This document shows positions 34,779 to 46,599 of a stretch of DNA of 64,000 bases, piece after piece. A model generated the notes under the pieces. It was given only the letters and a program-made list of their open reading frames with translations. It had not been told where the DNA came from and ran no database searches. Source of the stretch: Poa pratensis (lineage: Eukaryota; Streptophyta; Magnoliopsida; Poales; Poaceae); assembly GCA_947311845.1 (NCBI GenBank), contig CAMZMU010000027.1:42000853-42064852 (forward strand). The letters run 5' to 3'. Made by a program: the position numbers and the translations under genes. Positions within the stretch are counted from its first letter, which is position 1. Every line of letters starts with the position of its first letter.

Positions 34779-35314
34779 AACGAAAAAAATAGCACGCTAT
34801 TTCCTGGTTAATAGCACGATATAGCGTATTTAGAGAGGCTACGCTATATTTAGCCTAAATTTGACGCTACGACGCTATTTTCGTCTTATACGCTCGAAAC
34901 CACACTAAACGTGGTAACGTTATAGCTACGCTAACAAAAATTCTGTAAATAACGTTAGGTGATGATGATGGCGGGCAATCTGGTGGTTCTTCTAGTTATT
35001 CTGAAGATGATGTCAATGATTCTGATTAAAGTTTAAAATATTTATCCTTTAGTTTATTACTTTTTCATGGTTTTAAGCCTCATATTTGTATTCGTGCCAT
35101 GGATTTGGCCTTGACATTTGAATATGGTTACCTGATTATGCATGTATTGTTTCTGGAAAAAAATTTAGTGCTGAAATCCTTAATATTTGAGCTATTTCTT
35201 ACAACTTTTTCATCACGCTATTTTATATGTAACTTCGATATATCACGCTATATCTTGTACAACTTCTGGAGTAGTGCCACGCTATTTTTGATAGCACGCT
35301 ATTTTTTTCCTTGA
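34779..35314 (+). mobile_element. hAT-type non-autonomous element (536 bp)
   Basis: It is flanked by an 8-bp direct duplication TACGAGCC (34771-34778 and 35315-35322), the hAT target size. The ends are related inverted sequences: AAAAAAATAGCACGCTAT on the left, ATAGCACGCTATTTTTTT on the right. The interior is rich in TAGC(A/G)(C/T)GCTA-like subterminal words. It retains a short C-terminal-like coding relic at 34958-35029. It is nested in Helitron 1. Confidence 0.85.
34958..35029 (+). pseudogene. Relic of an acidic protein C-terminus, possibly hAT transposase
   Basis: This is an in-frame 23-codon segment ending in TAA (35027-35029), reading GDDDGGQSGGSSSYSEDDVN and then DSD. An acidic serine-rich tail inside a hAT deletion derivative suggests the last codons of the parent transposase. 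The upstream coding part is absent. Identity is inferred from position only. Confidence 0.4.
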
Positions 35315-35684
35315 TACGAGCCTTTCCCTAAGATTCTCTTTCCCCAATGCGTCTCCACCCCGGTGATGGCCACAGACGGCCGGACATGCTTCCAATCCAT
35401 GTAAAGTCAAAGTGGTATATATGTGGACATGCATCCAACCCATGTAAAGGTCAAAGTGGTATATATATGTGTTACGTATCTTAGGAGTCCCACTCTGTAT
35501 TGCCTACGGTGTAGAGGCAAACCTGGTCGATTAATGGTTTTTTGTACACATACGTGATTTTCTTATCGTCGAATCTTTGGAAGCGTTATGTTTAATCTAG
35601 GTCGTTACTTTCTCTCGATCGGGATCGACGGTTAGGGTTTAATGTATCAACGCACCACAACACAAGTTTGCTCTTTTAATAGTA

Positions 35685-37453
35685 CTAGTTAACGTGCACG
35701 TGCAACACACGACTAACCTGATAATATGTAAATTATATTTGTTATATTGAAAATTTAGAAAACAAAAGAAAGAAAATTACAATAAGAGATCATAAGATCC
35801 TTAACATAACTACCAAGAAACTACGAAGTACAAAGAAAACATATGTGGAATTTTCTTAATGCATTGTTCATAGACAACGTCCGAGATAACATCGGAAGAC
35901 GTTTTGATGGTTTTCACAAAGAAATCACAATACATCATCGAGAAAAGTATTGTTTGATTCAACATCAATTGCAAATTGGTAAATCTATAATGAAAACAGT
36001 GGGTATCACACATGTCAATATGTCATCAGTATTCCTATAGCTTGTGCTCAAGATGTTCATGATAGCATCGTTTTGTAGTTGACATACCAATTGTCATATG
36101 TTCTGCCTCACTATCATCTTTTGTACCCCGTCGGCTATCAAGAGCATTGTTTGTATTTTGTGCCATTAAGAGAAAGAATCATTACTCTCCATGGAAGCGT
36201 AAGAACATACATAATTTTACATATCAAATAGACTTTTTGATGCTTATTAATAATGTTACAACGAAAGTAAGCATTCTTATTAACCTTTTACCAAAGTCAT
36301 AGTACATCTCTAGAACATCGATCGAACAATAAACCCTCCGTGAGAGAAGAAATGCTATCAACAGATTACTTTCATCTTCTTTCCATAATCTAGTTTTTAT
36401 TTTTCGGTAAGAAAGTGCATCCCTAAATAGAACCAATGTTGCAACAAAATAGGGAACATACTCCTATAACACTTTCAGAATGTGTAAATAAAGTGGCAGC
36501 CTGAGTTCCGGCAGAGCACGCCATAAAGAGTACATGGAACTCTAGACCTTGGAGCACAATTATAACCCCGTGGAGAAGATTTTCTCAAGCAAGGCAAGTG
36601 AATGTACTCGAACAAACTTCACACAGCGGAGCAGTACTGACGTACCAAATGATTGATTGACTGAACGAAATACATAGGCTAGGTACGTGTACCAAGATCA
36701 AACAGAATCGTATCCTTTTTCCTACCCAATTGCACGAACTGAAACCAGATTACACACGCTAACTACTTGTCTGAACTGAAGACAAGGAAGCAAGCATGAA
36801 GTAAGGAGGGACACGGCAACATGCCAGTAGCGCGAGAGAAGTACCTCGACCTCAGCGACGTTAGTCTTGAAGAACATGAAGCCGACGAAGCGGGAGTCCA
36901 TCCCCTAGAAGGCAGGCTCGATTAAGCGGTAGGGCCTGTACCATGACGTCGAGAAGTCGATCACCATGTACAGCCACATATCGGCGAATTCACTCGTTCA
37001 GATTTGTAGGAACACGATACGCTCGTGGGGATTAACAGAGGAACATTGGTAGATGATGAGGTGAGGGCCGCTGGTGGAAGGCTGGTGGCGCAACCGTGGG
37101 ACGGCCGGCTGGGGATGGCTGATCGGCATCGCTGTTGAGGGCATGGCGGGGCGCACCACGGACAGCAAAGGGTGGGGCGTGGCGCTCCTCGGCGTGGAGA
37201 CGTCAGAGCGTTGGGCGTGGAGGGCGGCGTGCCGAGCGTGGGCGGTGGCGTGGAAGACGGAGGCGGCGGCGATGACCAAGGGCGGGTGTGAGGAGGCTTC
37301 GGAGGTGTCAGGTTGGAGAGCAAAACGCAAACAAAAAGAAGGAAAATACTGTTTCAGGGTTTGGTGATTCGTTATCTGAATCGTTGATCTAATTGAACGG
37401 CTCTGATTTAATGTATCAACATAGCACAACACAAGTTTGCTCTTTTAATAATA
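35685..37453 (-). mobile_element. Helitron-like element 2 (minus orientation)
   Basis: On the minus strand it ends GTGTGTTGCACGTGCACG then TTAACTAG at 35685, with a palindromic GTGCAC stem just before CTAG and T following. Its 5' block at 37420-37453 reads ATTATTAAAAGAGCAAAC. It abuts element 1 directly. It carries a thioredoxin-h exon relic and a CG-rich segment (37035-37330) that looks like a captured gene start. Confidence 0.7.
36845..36985 (-). pseudogene. Captured thioredoxin h exon, degenerate
   Basis: The minus strand reads MVIDFSTSWYRPYRLIEPAF, a stop (TAG at 36905-36907), then GMDSRFVGFMFFKTNVAEVE, followed by a GT donor at 36843-36844. This aligns with the thioredoxin h active-site region (VIDFTATWCGPCR ... 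VVFLKVDVDE form). Both redox cysteines of WCGPC are tyrosine here, so it could not act as a thioredoxin. It lies inside Helitron 2 in the element's orientation, as expected for gene capture. Confidence 0.75.
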
Positions 37454-39010
37454 TAGTTGGCATGTACGTGCAATGCACGTCTTCTCTTCAGAGTGGGCAC
37501 GAACAAAGCTGAATAGTTTCTTTGTCGGAGGGATAAACGATAGAAACCAGAAAACCAATACAAAAATAAATATTGTCAGAAATAGATGTAAACCGAATAC
37601 GTTGCGGACACTGGACATAAAACGATCCTTAAATAATGCAGGAAGTTCAAACAAACCGATAGACTTGTCAAGTTTTCAAGATAAATAGAATATTAAAAGA
37701 CATCATGATTATATAATATAGTATGCATAAACATTAAAAATACCTCTATCATCCCTAACCCTACCGCATCACTAAAATGGGACGGAAGGATTCCACATGG
37801 GATGATATAAGAATACATATTGCCTAAACATGGTCGTTTGAAATACTTTATTATTTTTGCTTTATTGATTATATCGCACATGCATGGTTCTAAAAAAAAT
37901 CGCACATACATCGTTGGCTAACAAATGCATAAGAAAACCAGGATTTCTAGTTCAGTTTACTCTGCTCTAGTTGCTAACACATGCTCCGCTGATTCTTCAA
38001 CATCGGTTCGGACCCCTGCTTAGTTTCTGTCACATTAGATTCCGTAGAACAGTTACTAAACAAAACTTCTACCAAATTACGGCTCAAAAAATTGCAGTCC
38101 TCATATATATGGCCGCTGCTGGTCCTAGCGTGCCATCCTTTACTTTGGTACTGGCCGTTTTGCCCTCATTTACATTATGATTTTTTTTTGCCACGGACTA
38201 CTTTGCCACTTGATTATTTGCCCCCTGACAGCCCGGGCCCATGTATAATGACTAAATTACACCTCCATCTGTAATCAAAATGTACAGCGCTAGGGGCAGG
38301 TCTCTTACTCTGATTATTTTATAAGAAAAGATCAGACATAACCCAGATGACGAAGCTGACATTCTCGGCAGACGCGCAGGACATGGGGCATGCTAGCTCA
38401 TCTAGCGTGGCACTGGTCTTCTGGGACTGCAGGTCTGCAGCACATCAAACCGTATTATCACAGTATAGATGACGCTATCTCTCCCAATCCCCTCGAATCT
38501 CCATCTTCTTCTTTCTCCGTTTCTGCAAACTGTGGAGCGTCAGTAGCCCAAATCTTCTACAATCAGCAGAAAACCTTCACGGCAGGCAGAATGGAGTGGC
38601 GGCGGGATTCCACAGCATCCCGTACAAAACCGGATCGATTCGAACCAGAGGAGTTCAGCGACACGCTGTGACGGCCGTGTGCTCGATCGTGGCCGGGCGC
38701 GCGGCCATGGCCGTGGCGCGCGTGCTCGTCCCTTTATCCGATTCGGCCACGAGCCTTGCACTCCCGGTGGTTCTAGGAAAGGGAGCGAGATGAGCGAGCG
38801 ATTCAGTTCTAATTAACCGCAAAACGAAAATGTGTGGCAATTTGGTCGTATTATGTGATTGGTGGGAGGGCAAAACGGTCCAAAACTGACAATGTTGAGT
38901 TGTCAAACATTGGGACGATCTGAACCGTTTAATCGGATATTGAACGGTCCCGATTTAAAGACACAGCTCAACACAAATTTGCTCTTTTAATAGTAGTATA
39001 GAAGTATAGA
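37454..39010 (-). mobile_element. Helitron-like element 3 (minus orientation)
   Basis: The 5' end is complete: preceded by A, it reads TCTATACTTCTATACTACTA at 39010 and then TTAAAAGAGC. The 3' end at about 37454-37456 reads GTGCATTGCAC, then GTACATGCCAACTAT, a mutated CTAG that joins the 5' block of element 2. Content is AT-rich to 38300; then a segment at 38480-38790 has short open frames on both strands that I do not recognise. Confidence 0.7.
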
Positions 39011-39613
39011 TAATATAGATAAAATGCTGATTAAAATTTGCGTTTGCGTGAACCATCAGCAAAATAAGGGTTGGTTTTTGGTAAAATATAAGTATCTGTA
39101 TGAAATCGTCGGCAATTAGTAACATATCTGAGATGGAAAGGTTTTAATTGAAAAGGCCCCGCACGAATATCAGAACAATGAACACTGACAACAGTGCCGG
39201 GAAATCAATACAAGAGTTTTGAATTTCCCTGAACAAAAAACTGTCGTTCTAGTGTTGCTGTGGAATTTTTTTTGCGGGTATTTTTCAGGAGTTCTAATCA
39301 CGCTGCAAAACTGCAGAGCGGCATCAAGTGGTGAAGCCACTACTCGATGGTTCTGGAAAAATAAAAAAAAGGCTATACGACCTCTTTACGTTTTATTCAC
39401 TTGAGATGTAGATTAATGGATGGACGTACCAGTACCACCCAACAAAAATTGCATGAATCTCGAAAACTGAAAACTGAAGAACTAACACATAGACAAAAGA
39501 AACGCAAACCAAATCCCAGTGGCAGCATCACGTATGTACAGTTGTACGCAAGCAATGATTGTTTGATCATTTGCTCGTAAGCTTGATGAGAATTCCGGTA
39601 TCTCATCTCGTCA
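39011..39613. other. PERK 3' flank
   Basis: This is AT-rich DNA that should include the 3' UTR of the minus-strand receptor kinase gene (about 39400-39613). No other gene is seen. Confidence 0.5.
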
Positions 39614-42600
39614 CTACCGGCTGCCACGGCCGGGCAGCCTGCTGACGGTGGTGCGCCTGCTGAACCTCTCCGTAGTTCCAGGTCTCGACTCACCGCTGAA
39701 GCCCTCGCTGATGCCCCTGCCGGCGCCTGTTCTTTGTGGGAGGTCCGTCATGTCCTGCGTGTCCGCCGCGCTGCTGGCCGTGTACTCGCTGGACGGGTTC
39801 AGCCCGTACTCGCTTGTCGGCGCGCTCATCTCGCTGCTGGCGTACTCGCTGATGGTGCCGCCGCCCGTCCCGCTCCCCGGCCCGAACGCCATCTTCCTGA
39901 GCCGCCTTACATCATCCGTGTGGACGCCCCCTGACGACCGGTGCATCGCGCTCTGGCCCGGCGCCATGCCACCGTTCAAGTCCTCCGCCGACAGCTCGCC
40001 CTCCAGGTACCGGACGATCTGATCACATTCCATTGGAAGTAGGCTTGTTAACGGTACTGCCTCAACTCAGTGTGCAAGTAAGAACTGTCCGCGTGTCTGG
40101 GATTGGGCACGAACCTGTGCCATGCGCGGGCGAGACCTCGCGGTTTGGCGAACGGCAGCGGCGGCGCACGCGACGAGCCGCGCCATTTCGTACCCGTCGT
40201 AGTTGGTGCCCAGCTCCGGGTCGATAAGCTCCTCGTAGTTGTCCTCCTCCATGGCCTTCACCAGCAAGGGCTTCGCCTGTTCAACATACAAGAGATGAAT
40301 CGATTAATTACAACTCGTTGCATTTTCAGTGGAAAAAATGGCTGATTAGTTTGAAATGCCCACGATACTAGTACAATTGTAGTTCAAAAAACACATATTT
40401 AACTATGTGTTGTAAATTGGAATCTTGCTAACGCTTTCAAAGAGGAACAATAGTCTGAATTACTGAAAGTGGCATGCACGTCCTTATACAAGTTCAGGCG
40501 ATGGTCAGGACTTCATAGCAACTCACCCAAGCAACCAATGTTTCAGGCTGGTGATCCGAAGATGTCATGATAGGTTTATTTCCGGTGATCAGCTCCAGAA
40601 GCATTACGCCGAAGGAGAAGACGTCGGACCGGTCGGTGATTTTGCCGGTGGCAGCATATTCCGGAGCGAGATATCTGGAGACACAAGATTTGACAGCTCA
40701 AGATTAGTCCATAATATGGACTTATTCATGTACCAGCTAAGATATCTTCTGAGTTCTGACCCAAGATTTTTCAATGGTGCCAACAACTATCTTACCCAAA
40801 AGTTCCCATTACGCGCGTTGAAACAGCAGTCTGTTCTATTTCTTGGCATTTTGCCAGCCCAAAATCTGCAACCTGTACGTACCAGGAAGAAAGCATGCGT
40901 CATGCATGCCCTAGATAAATAGACTGATAACGATTGAACCAGGCGATGCCTCAAGGCCCTCAACGGTGTTCGGTTTGACGATTTACCTTGGGCTCATAGT
41001 TGTAATCGAGGAGGATGTTGGCTGCCTTTATGTCCCGATGGATAATCTTAGGATGACCTGAGATAAAAGAAAAAAACAGACATACCGGGCAAGAGTAAGT
41101 TCATCATGCCACACCATTCGAGTCAAATAAACTGTGCCAATGAGGCAATAACTCACAGTCTTCGTGCAGATACGCGAGGCCCTTTGCGGAGCCGACGGCG
41201 ATTTTCCACCGGCGCGGCCAATCTAGCGCCGCACGGCCGCTCCCTGAGACCAAACCAAAACCAACCTCTGATGTCAGTACCAGTTCCAAAACGAATAGCA
41301 GTTGCGAGCTGCAATTGGATAGGCCATTGGGATGGAGATGCGTACCGTGATGCAGGTTGGACTCGAGCGTCTTGTTGGGGACATACTCGTAGACGAGGAG
41401 GCGCTGCTCGGCGTGGATGCAGAAGCCGACGAGGGAGACGAGGTTCTTGTGGTGGACGCGGCTGATGATGTCCACCTCGGCGCGGAACTCTTTATGGCCC
41501 TGCCCGCTGCCGGCGCGCAGCTTCTTGATGGCCACCTCCTGCCCACGCACCGTGCCCTTGTAAACATGTCCAAACCCACCCTGCCCCAGCTCGTTCGCCT
41601 CCGAGAACCCGTCGGTCGCAGCCGCCAGCTCGTCGTACGCAAACGTTCCGCCCGTCATCGCCGGGAGCTCGTCGTACCCGGGCGTGCCGCCGCCGCTCTG
41701 CCACGACTGCATCAACGGTGGTGTCGACGAGGGAGTTCCCGATAGAGCGTGCGACTGCTGCAGCGGCGTTGTCGGCTGCCTCGGGTCGTAGAAGAAATCC
41801 GCTGGCACAATGAAGAAAGCGATCCGTGAGGCCCAGCACACGCGCGCACAATCACATTCAGAAACAATTTGAGTTTCAGATGAAAATGTAGCAGCAAATG
41901 GAGCACTAGCTAAAGAAGTGGAGCACTGATCAAGGACGGTGCGAACGAGAACGGCAGCCCGCCTCGCTGTCAGCAGCACCGTGCCGTAGCGTCAGGAGAG
42001 ATTGGCGCGAGGACTCGCACTAACACCACGACGTCACATGATGGAATCGGCGAAAAAGTCACGCGCGCGTCAAGAATGGCGGTTTTCGGGACCGGGCATC
42101 ATGAACTCTATGGTCGTGGTATGAACGTGCACGTACCTGGAGTCCCCGGCGGTGGAACCCTACGGCGACGGCGCCGCTTGGACACGAGGCAGAAGATCAG
42201 CAGGGCCGCGAGGCCGAGCAGCGCCACCACGCCGACGCCAACGCCCACGGCAACCGGGGTGGTTGACTTTCCCGATTTTGACGGCGCCGCGCTCGCTGAC
42301 TGCGGCGACGGCGGCGGCGGATACAGCGATAGGGGCGAAGGCGGAGGCGACGTCGAAGCCGGCCCGTCAGGCGGCGAGAATGGGACGTCAGGAGGCGGGG
42401 GAGATGAGCCTGGCACGTTCGCCGGGGGAGGTGGGGATGCAGATGACGGCGGCCTGCGCGGAGGAGGTGATGGCGTTACGGGTGTTGGTGTTGGCGTAGG
42501 CGTTGGTCTTGGTGGAGGTGGCGACGGCGACGGTGTTACCGGCGTTGGTGTTGGCGTTGGTCGTGGAGGATTGGCAACTGGAGGGCTCACCGGAGGTGCC

Positions 42601-42842
42601 ACCGGGGTCACGGGAGGAGGCGTCACCGGTTGAAACGGAGGAGGTGGAGTCACTGGAGGAGGTCCGGCGTCTGGAGGCGGTGGAGTCACAGGAGGTGGTA
42701 CGGTGGCGTCTGGAGGCGGTGGAGTCACCGGAGGTGGTAAGGTGGCGTCCGGAGGCGGTGGAGTCACCGGAGGTGGTACGGTGGCGTCAGGAGGAGGTGG
42801 AGTCACCGGCGTAACCGGCGACGTCGTAGGTGGATTTGACAT
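39614..42842 (-). CDS. PERK: Proline-rich extensin-like receptor kinase (PERK), 8 exons, 703 aa
   Basis: Exons are 42137-42842, 41346-41801, 41157-41243, 40987-41057, 40796-40872, 40527-40674, 40115-40276 and 39614-40018. All borders are GT-AG and phases close to 703 codons. Residues 1-195 are a Pro/Thr/Ser extensin-like region (VTPPPPDA repeats) without a signal peptide, as usual in PERKs. The membrane span is about 197-220, followed by a stop-transfer arginine run. The kinase has GQGGFG (308-313), AIKK with Lys328, HRD (423-425), DFG (443-445) and APE (469-471), so it is an RD-type kinase predicted to be active. A serine-rich tail follows. PERKs sit in the plasma membrane and are thought to sense cell-wall state. 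It is the only complete member of a local cluster. Confidence 0.96.
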
Positions 42843-42913
42843 GGTGGTGCACTGGTGCGTCGATCGTGCAAGTGCCTAACGTTGAACTGTCAGGCAGGGC
42901 TACGAAGTTTTAC

Positions 42914-42924
42914 GGCTAATATGG
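42914..42924 (-). promoter_or_regulatory. TATA-like box of the PERK gene
   Basis: CCCATATTAGCC on the minus strand lies about 77 bases upstream of the ATG. The same position in the exon-1 copies carries CATATTAG (46628-46635), CTATATTAGT (48121-48130) and GTATATTAG (51278-51286). This conserved box within a conserved leader indicates the core promoter was duplicated with exon 1. Confidence 0.5.
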
Positions 42925-44640
42925 GCAGGAGAGAAGAGAAGAAGAGTAGCGACTTAGCGAGGAGCAAGACATGTGTATGAGCTGGATGCAGTTAGCCTCC
43001 ATACACCAGGTGGTTTTGCTTAATTTGGCCGGCTAGAAATCTTCTCTTCGTTTTGCTTCCAGCTGGGTTCAGCGACAGCAACATATGGATTTTGCAGTTC
43101 AAATAAGAAAAGCATATGGATTTTGCAGTTCACATAGAAAAAGCATATTGATTTTGGGCTGCTGTAAAAGAATAGGCTTGTGCTCCCCTATTCTTTCATT
43201 TTCTAGTATCCACTATCCATTATCCATGAGTTGTTAGATAAGAAGATTGACGGTGCCAAAGTCAATGCGTGTGATGGATCATGGCGCGTCGATTATATTT
43301 CTGTTAAGGTTAGCTTAATGCTAATCATTTTGGGGTGGCTGGTAGACCTGGTCAGCTAGATGCAGGCAAACAGGAGGCTGGCGAGCGGCTTCAACAACTT
43401 CAGTTGCCCGGCGGGTGCAAGCAACGACCTGGCACTGACGGCTCATCGTCGTTGCGTGCAGTGCTAGCGAATTAAAATACTGCTGTACATAACCAAGTTG
43501 CGCTTCCGCTGAGGACGCATCATCTGAATTTTAGTACGATCTACTTTGAGGCGTGTGCACATTTCCATTTCCACTAATTCCAATCGAATGGACGATCAAT
43601 TATCTTCTTCGATTAAACTAGTTAAGCTGCAAGCGCCGGATCAACAGTGAACAGTGTCCTTATTACTGCTTCACCAGGGGAAAGAGATTTTTTTCTGGAC
43701 AATCATTTTAAATACTACAGAGATCTCAATACTCCATATGACCTATAAACATTAAATCGATTCTCGTTGGCTCCATAGTCTATTGGCATGTTGGTTGCGT
43801 TGTATATAGATCAAACTTTGACACGTGAAAGCAACAGTCGGAAGGTATGATCAAACTAGGTAGTGCCAAAAACTTATAGCCTAAGAGTGGACTACTCCTC
43901 ATTCATTGTTCATTTTATCCAATATTCATCATCTTGGCGGGCGAGAATCGTCACAAAGGTTGATGCCGCGACTGGGAGAGGTTTCGACAAGTAATTTTCA
44001 TACCGCTATCAAAATCCTTGGTGCACATTCTATTTTCACAAAGCTGCAAGCATGGGATCTAAAGTGCCCTTATAATTATACCTAGCAAAATTTCGGTCGA
44101 GCCGTGCCTAACAAAGCCCGCAATAAAAACAACAGGCCTTGGCCCTGGCCTTCCGGCCTGGATTTGAGGCCCAAGCCCGTCCCATCACTAAAAATCCCAT
44201 CGGCGCTCGGGCCTAGCCTCTTACTTAAAACGTGAATATGCAAGGCCCGAGCCCGAACCAATCTCGAGCCCAAATCTCAGGCCCAGGGATTTCGGGCTAG
44301 GTTTCCCATGGCCTACTTCATTACTTCACAAGAGGGAAGAGATGGTTTTCGCGATAATCCATATCACCTATAAATATTGTGATTGCCAATTCACGCTGGC
44401 TCCCTAGTCTAGTCTATTGCCATGTTGGTTGCCTTGTATTATATAGATCAAGCTTTGACACGTGAAAGCAAAAGTTTGGAATGTATAAGCAAACTAGTGC
44501 CAAAAACTAATAGCATACGAGTAGACTACTCCCTATTCATTATTCATCATGCGGGTGGGGGGAGTATTTGTTACAAAGGTTGACGGTGCGCCCGACATTT
44601 TCCGCCGGGCCCCTATGAGATTTTTTTCATACCCGTATCC
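42925..44640. repeat. PERK upstream flank, part of the duplicated unit
   Basis: 43170-43990 is homologous to 48240-49080 and 53068-53850, sharing TTGACCGTGCCAAAGTCAAT-like, CTTCAGTTGCCCGGCGGGTG and AACCAAGTTGCGCT words. A second partial copy is at 44315-44640 (GCATGTTGGTTGCGTTGTAT and CACGTGAAAGCAACAGT-like words at 43790 and 44430), implying another lost gene copy. Between them, 44085-44310 is an insertion rich in GGCCCGAGCCCGAA-like words. Confidence 0.75.
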
Positions 44641-44886
44641 AAATCCTTGGTGCATACTCTATTTTCACCAATTTCAATCACTCGTTGTACACTATTGAAC
44701 AGATGCACTAGCCAATTATCCAGATAAAACTATTTTTAGATAATAATGTGTTGGCCGGATCTTGAATTTGAGACCTTTTGACTCTCATACCATATTGACA
44801 TATGCACTAGCCAATCATTTCAAAACTCCGAACTGATGGAAAAGGCTACACTTTATACTTTAACATCCCCCCTACCCGCCCTGCTA

Positions 44887-45086
44887 TAGGTTCACCTCTG
44901 AGAACTCGGTTGTGGCAGCCGCCAAATCGTAATACCCAATGTCCCGCTGGTCATAGCCGGGAGCCGGGACCCAGCCACGACTGCATCAGCGATGGTGTCG
45001 ATGAGGGAGTCATCGACAACGCATGTGACAACTGCAAGTTGTCGTGGATGTGCTTTGGGTCGAAGAAGAATGTTATTGCACGTTGC
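44887..45086 (-). pseudogene. PERK exon 2 relic of copy B
   Basis: The minus strand reads FFFDPKHIHDNLQLSHALSM, then TPSSTPSLMQSW, matching the start of exon 2 of the complete PERK (FFYDPRQ ... LMQSW). It is then shifted into another frame to read YYDLAAATTEFSEVN. The ATP-binding loop and everything downstream are missing. It is most likely the second exon of the copy whose first exon lies at 45854-46575. Confidence 0.8.
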
Positions 45087-45249
45087 CATTGGCGAGTGTC
45101 GTGTGACATGGGATGGATAAAATTGCAGGTTTTGGAGAGTTGTTAGGCCCGAAGAAGAAGGGGATGCTAGAGCAATGGAAGACGAAGACAGATGACAGGA
45201 GGAGAAGAGTTCGGTTCAGTTCGATCCCCTCAAACTTCAACACGTGCTC

Positions 45250-45490
45250 TAAATAACTTTTTTAAGCGGTGAATATTTTGTCGAACAAATGAATTTTTTT
45301 GAGTCGTGGACATCTTTTTAAACACTGTGAACATTTTTTTAACTAGTGAACATTTTTTTAATACCATGAAGTCTTTTTGACCCGTGAACATGTTATGAAC
45401 GAGTTAAACTATGTTTTCAATCCGGGGGATCATTTTTCGAGACGGGAAACTTTTGTTTGAATCATTAATATTTTTTGAACACCTAGTGGA
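45250..45490. repeat. Degenerate GTGAACATTTTTTT array
   Basis: The words GTGAATATTTT, GTGAACATTTTTTT and GTGAACATG recur about every 20-30 bases. The array lies between exon 2 and exon 1 relics of PERK copy B and resembles the 29110-29340 array. Confidence 0.6.
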
Positions 45491-45853
45491 CAGTTTTTTC
45501 TAACAGGCCGGCCCATCAGGACAAGCTTGCAGCTTGTGGAGAGCAACGTGCCGCTTAAGGCGGCAAGTAAGAATGGTCATCGATCAGCCCAACACACGTG
45601 CGCAGGAGCACATTCAGAAACAATTTGAGTTTCGGATGACAGCATGTTCAGTCTCTAGATGAAAAGATAGCAGCACTAGCTAACGAAGTGGAGCACTAAT
45701 CAAAGACAGCGCCCGTTGCTCTCACTAGCACCGTGCTGTAGCATCAGGAGAGAATGGCGGGCGTCGCGTCAGTTAACGCGTGCAGTCTCGCGACCGGGCA
45801 TTATGCATGGTCGTAGTATGAACTATGAAGTGAACGTCAGAACGTGTACGTAC

Positions 45854-46575
45854 CTGGTGTCCCCGGTGGCGCAACCCTGTGGCGACGGCGCGGCTTGTAC
45901 ACGAGGAAGAAGATCAGCAGGGCCGCGAGGCCGAGCAGGGCCACCGCGCCGACGGCAACGCCCACGGCAATCGGGGTGCTTGACGACGAAGACTTGCCCG
46001 ATGTTGACGGTGGAGGCGGAGGATACAAAGATAGAGGCGACGGAGGAGGCGATGCCGAAGCTGGCTCGTTGTTTGGAGGCGGCGGCGAGAATGGGGCGTG
46101 AGGAGGCACGTTCGCCGGGGGACGCGAGGACGGTGGCGGGGAGTGCGCGGAGGAGGTGACGGTGTTACCGGTGTTGGTGTTGGTGTCGGCCTTGCTGGAG
46201 GTGGTGACTGGGACGGAGTGACCGGCGTTGGTGTTGGTGTTGGCGTTGGCCTTGGTGGAGGTGGCGACGGGGACGGTGTTGCCGGCGTTGGGCTTGGCGT
46301 TGGCCTCGGCCTTGGTGCTGGTGAAGGTGGTGGAGGAGAAAATACCGGGGGAGGGGCAGGAGCAGGCGCAGGCGGTGTCACCGGGGGTGGAGGCGGGGGT
46401 TGCATAAAGAACCCGCTGTCGTCCGGAGCATCCTCTCTGGAGGGGGAGGAGGTGGAATCACCGGCGGCATCCTCTCTGGAGGAGATGGACTCACCGGAGG
46501 CGATGGAGTCACCGAAGGAGATGGAGTCACTGGAGGAGAGGGGGTCACCGGTGACGACGAAGGTGGATCCGACAT
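45854..46575 (-). pseudogene. PERK exon 1 copy B, frameshifted
   Basis: This runs from the ATG equivalent (46573-46575, MSDPPSSSPVTPSPP) to the conserved GT donor after CCAG at 45854. It includes the proline-rich region and the membrane span ([20 protein letters not shown]). The 722-nt length does not fit the phase-1 junction of the complete gene, and coding potential passes through three frames, so at least two indels are present. Intron 1 follows, then only an exon 2 relic. Confidence 0.9.
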
Positions 46576-46599
46576 TGTGGCGTGCAAGTGGCTAACGTT

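Larger units (their letters stand above)
33998..35684 (-). mobile_element. Helitron-like element 1 (minus orientation)
   Basis: The 3' terminus on the minus strand is TTGCACATACATTCCAACTAG ending at 33998, with T as the next base, the Helitron CTRR/T rule. The 5' end on the minus strand at 35684 reads TACTATTAAAAGAGC followed by AAACTTGTGTTG, the same 5' block as in the two neighbours. The leading TC is missing because element 2 abuts it. It carries the 34240-34740 minisatellite and a nested hAT element. No Rep/helicase is seen, so it is non-autonomous. Confidence 0.7.
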
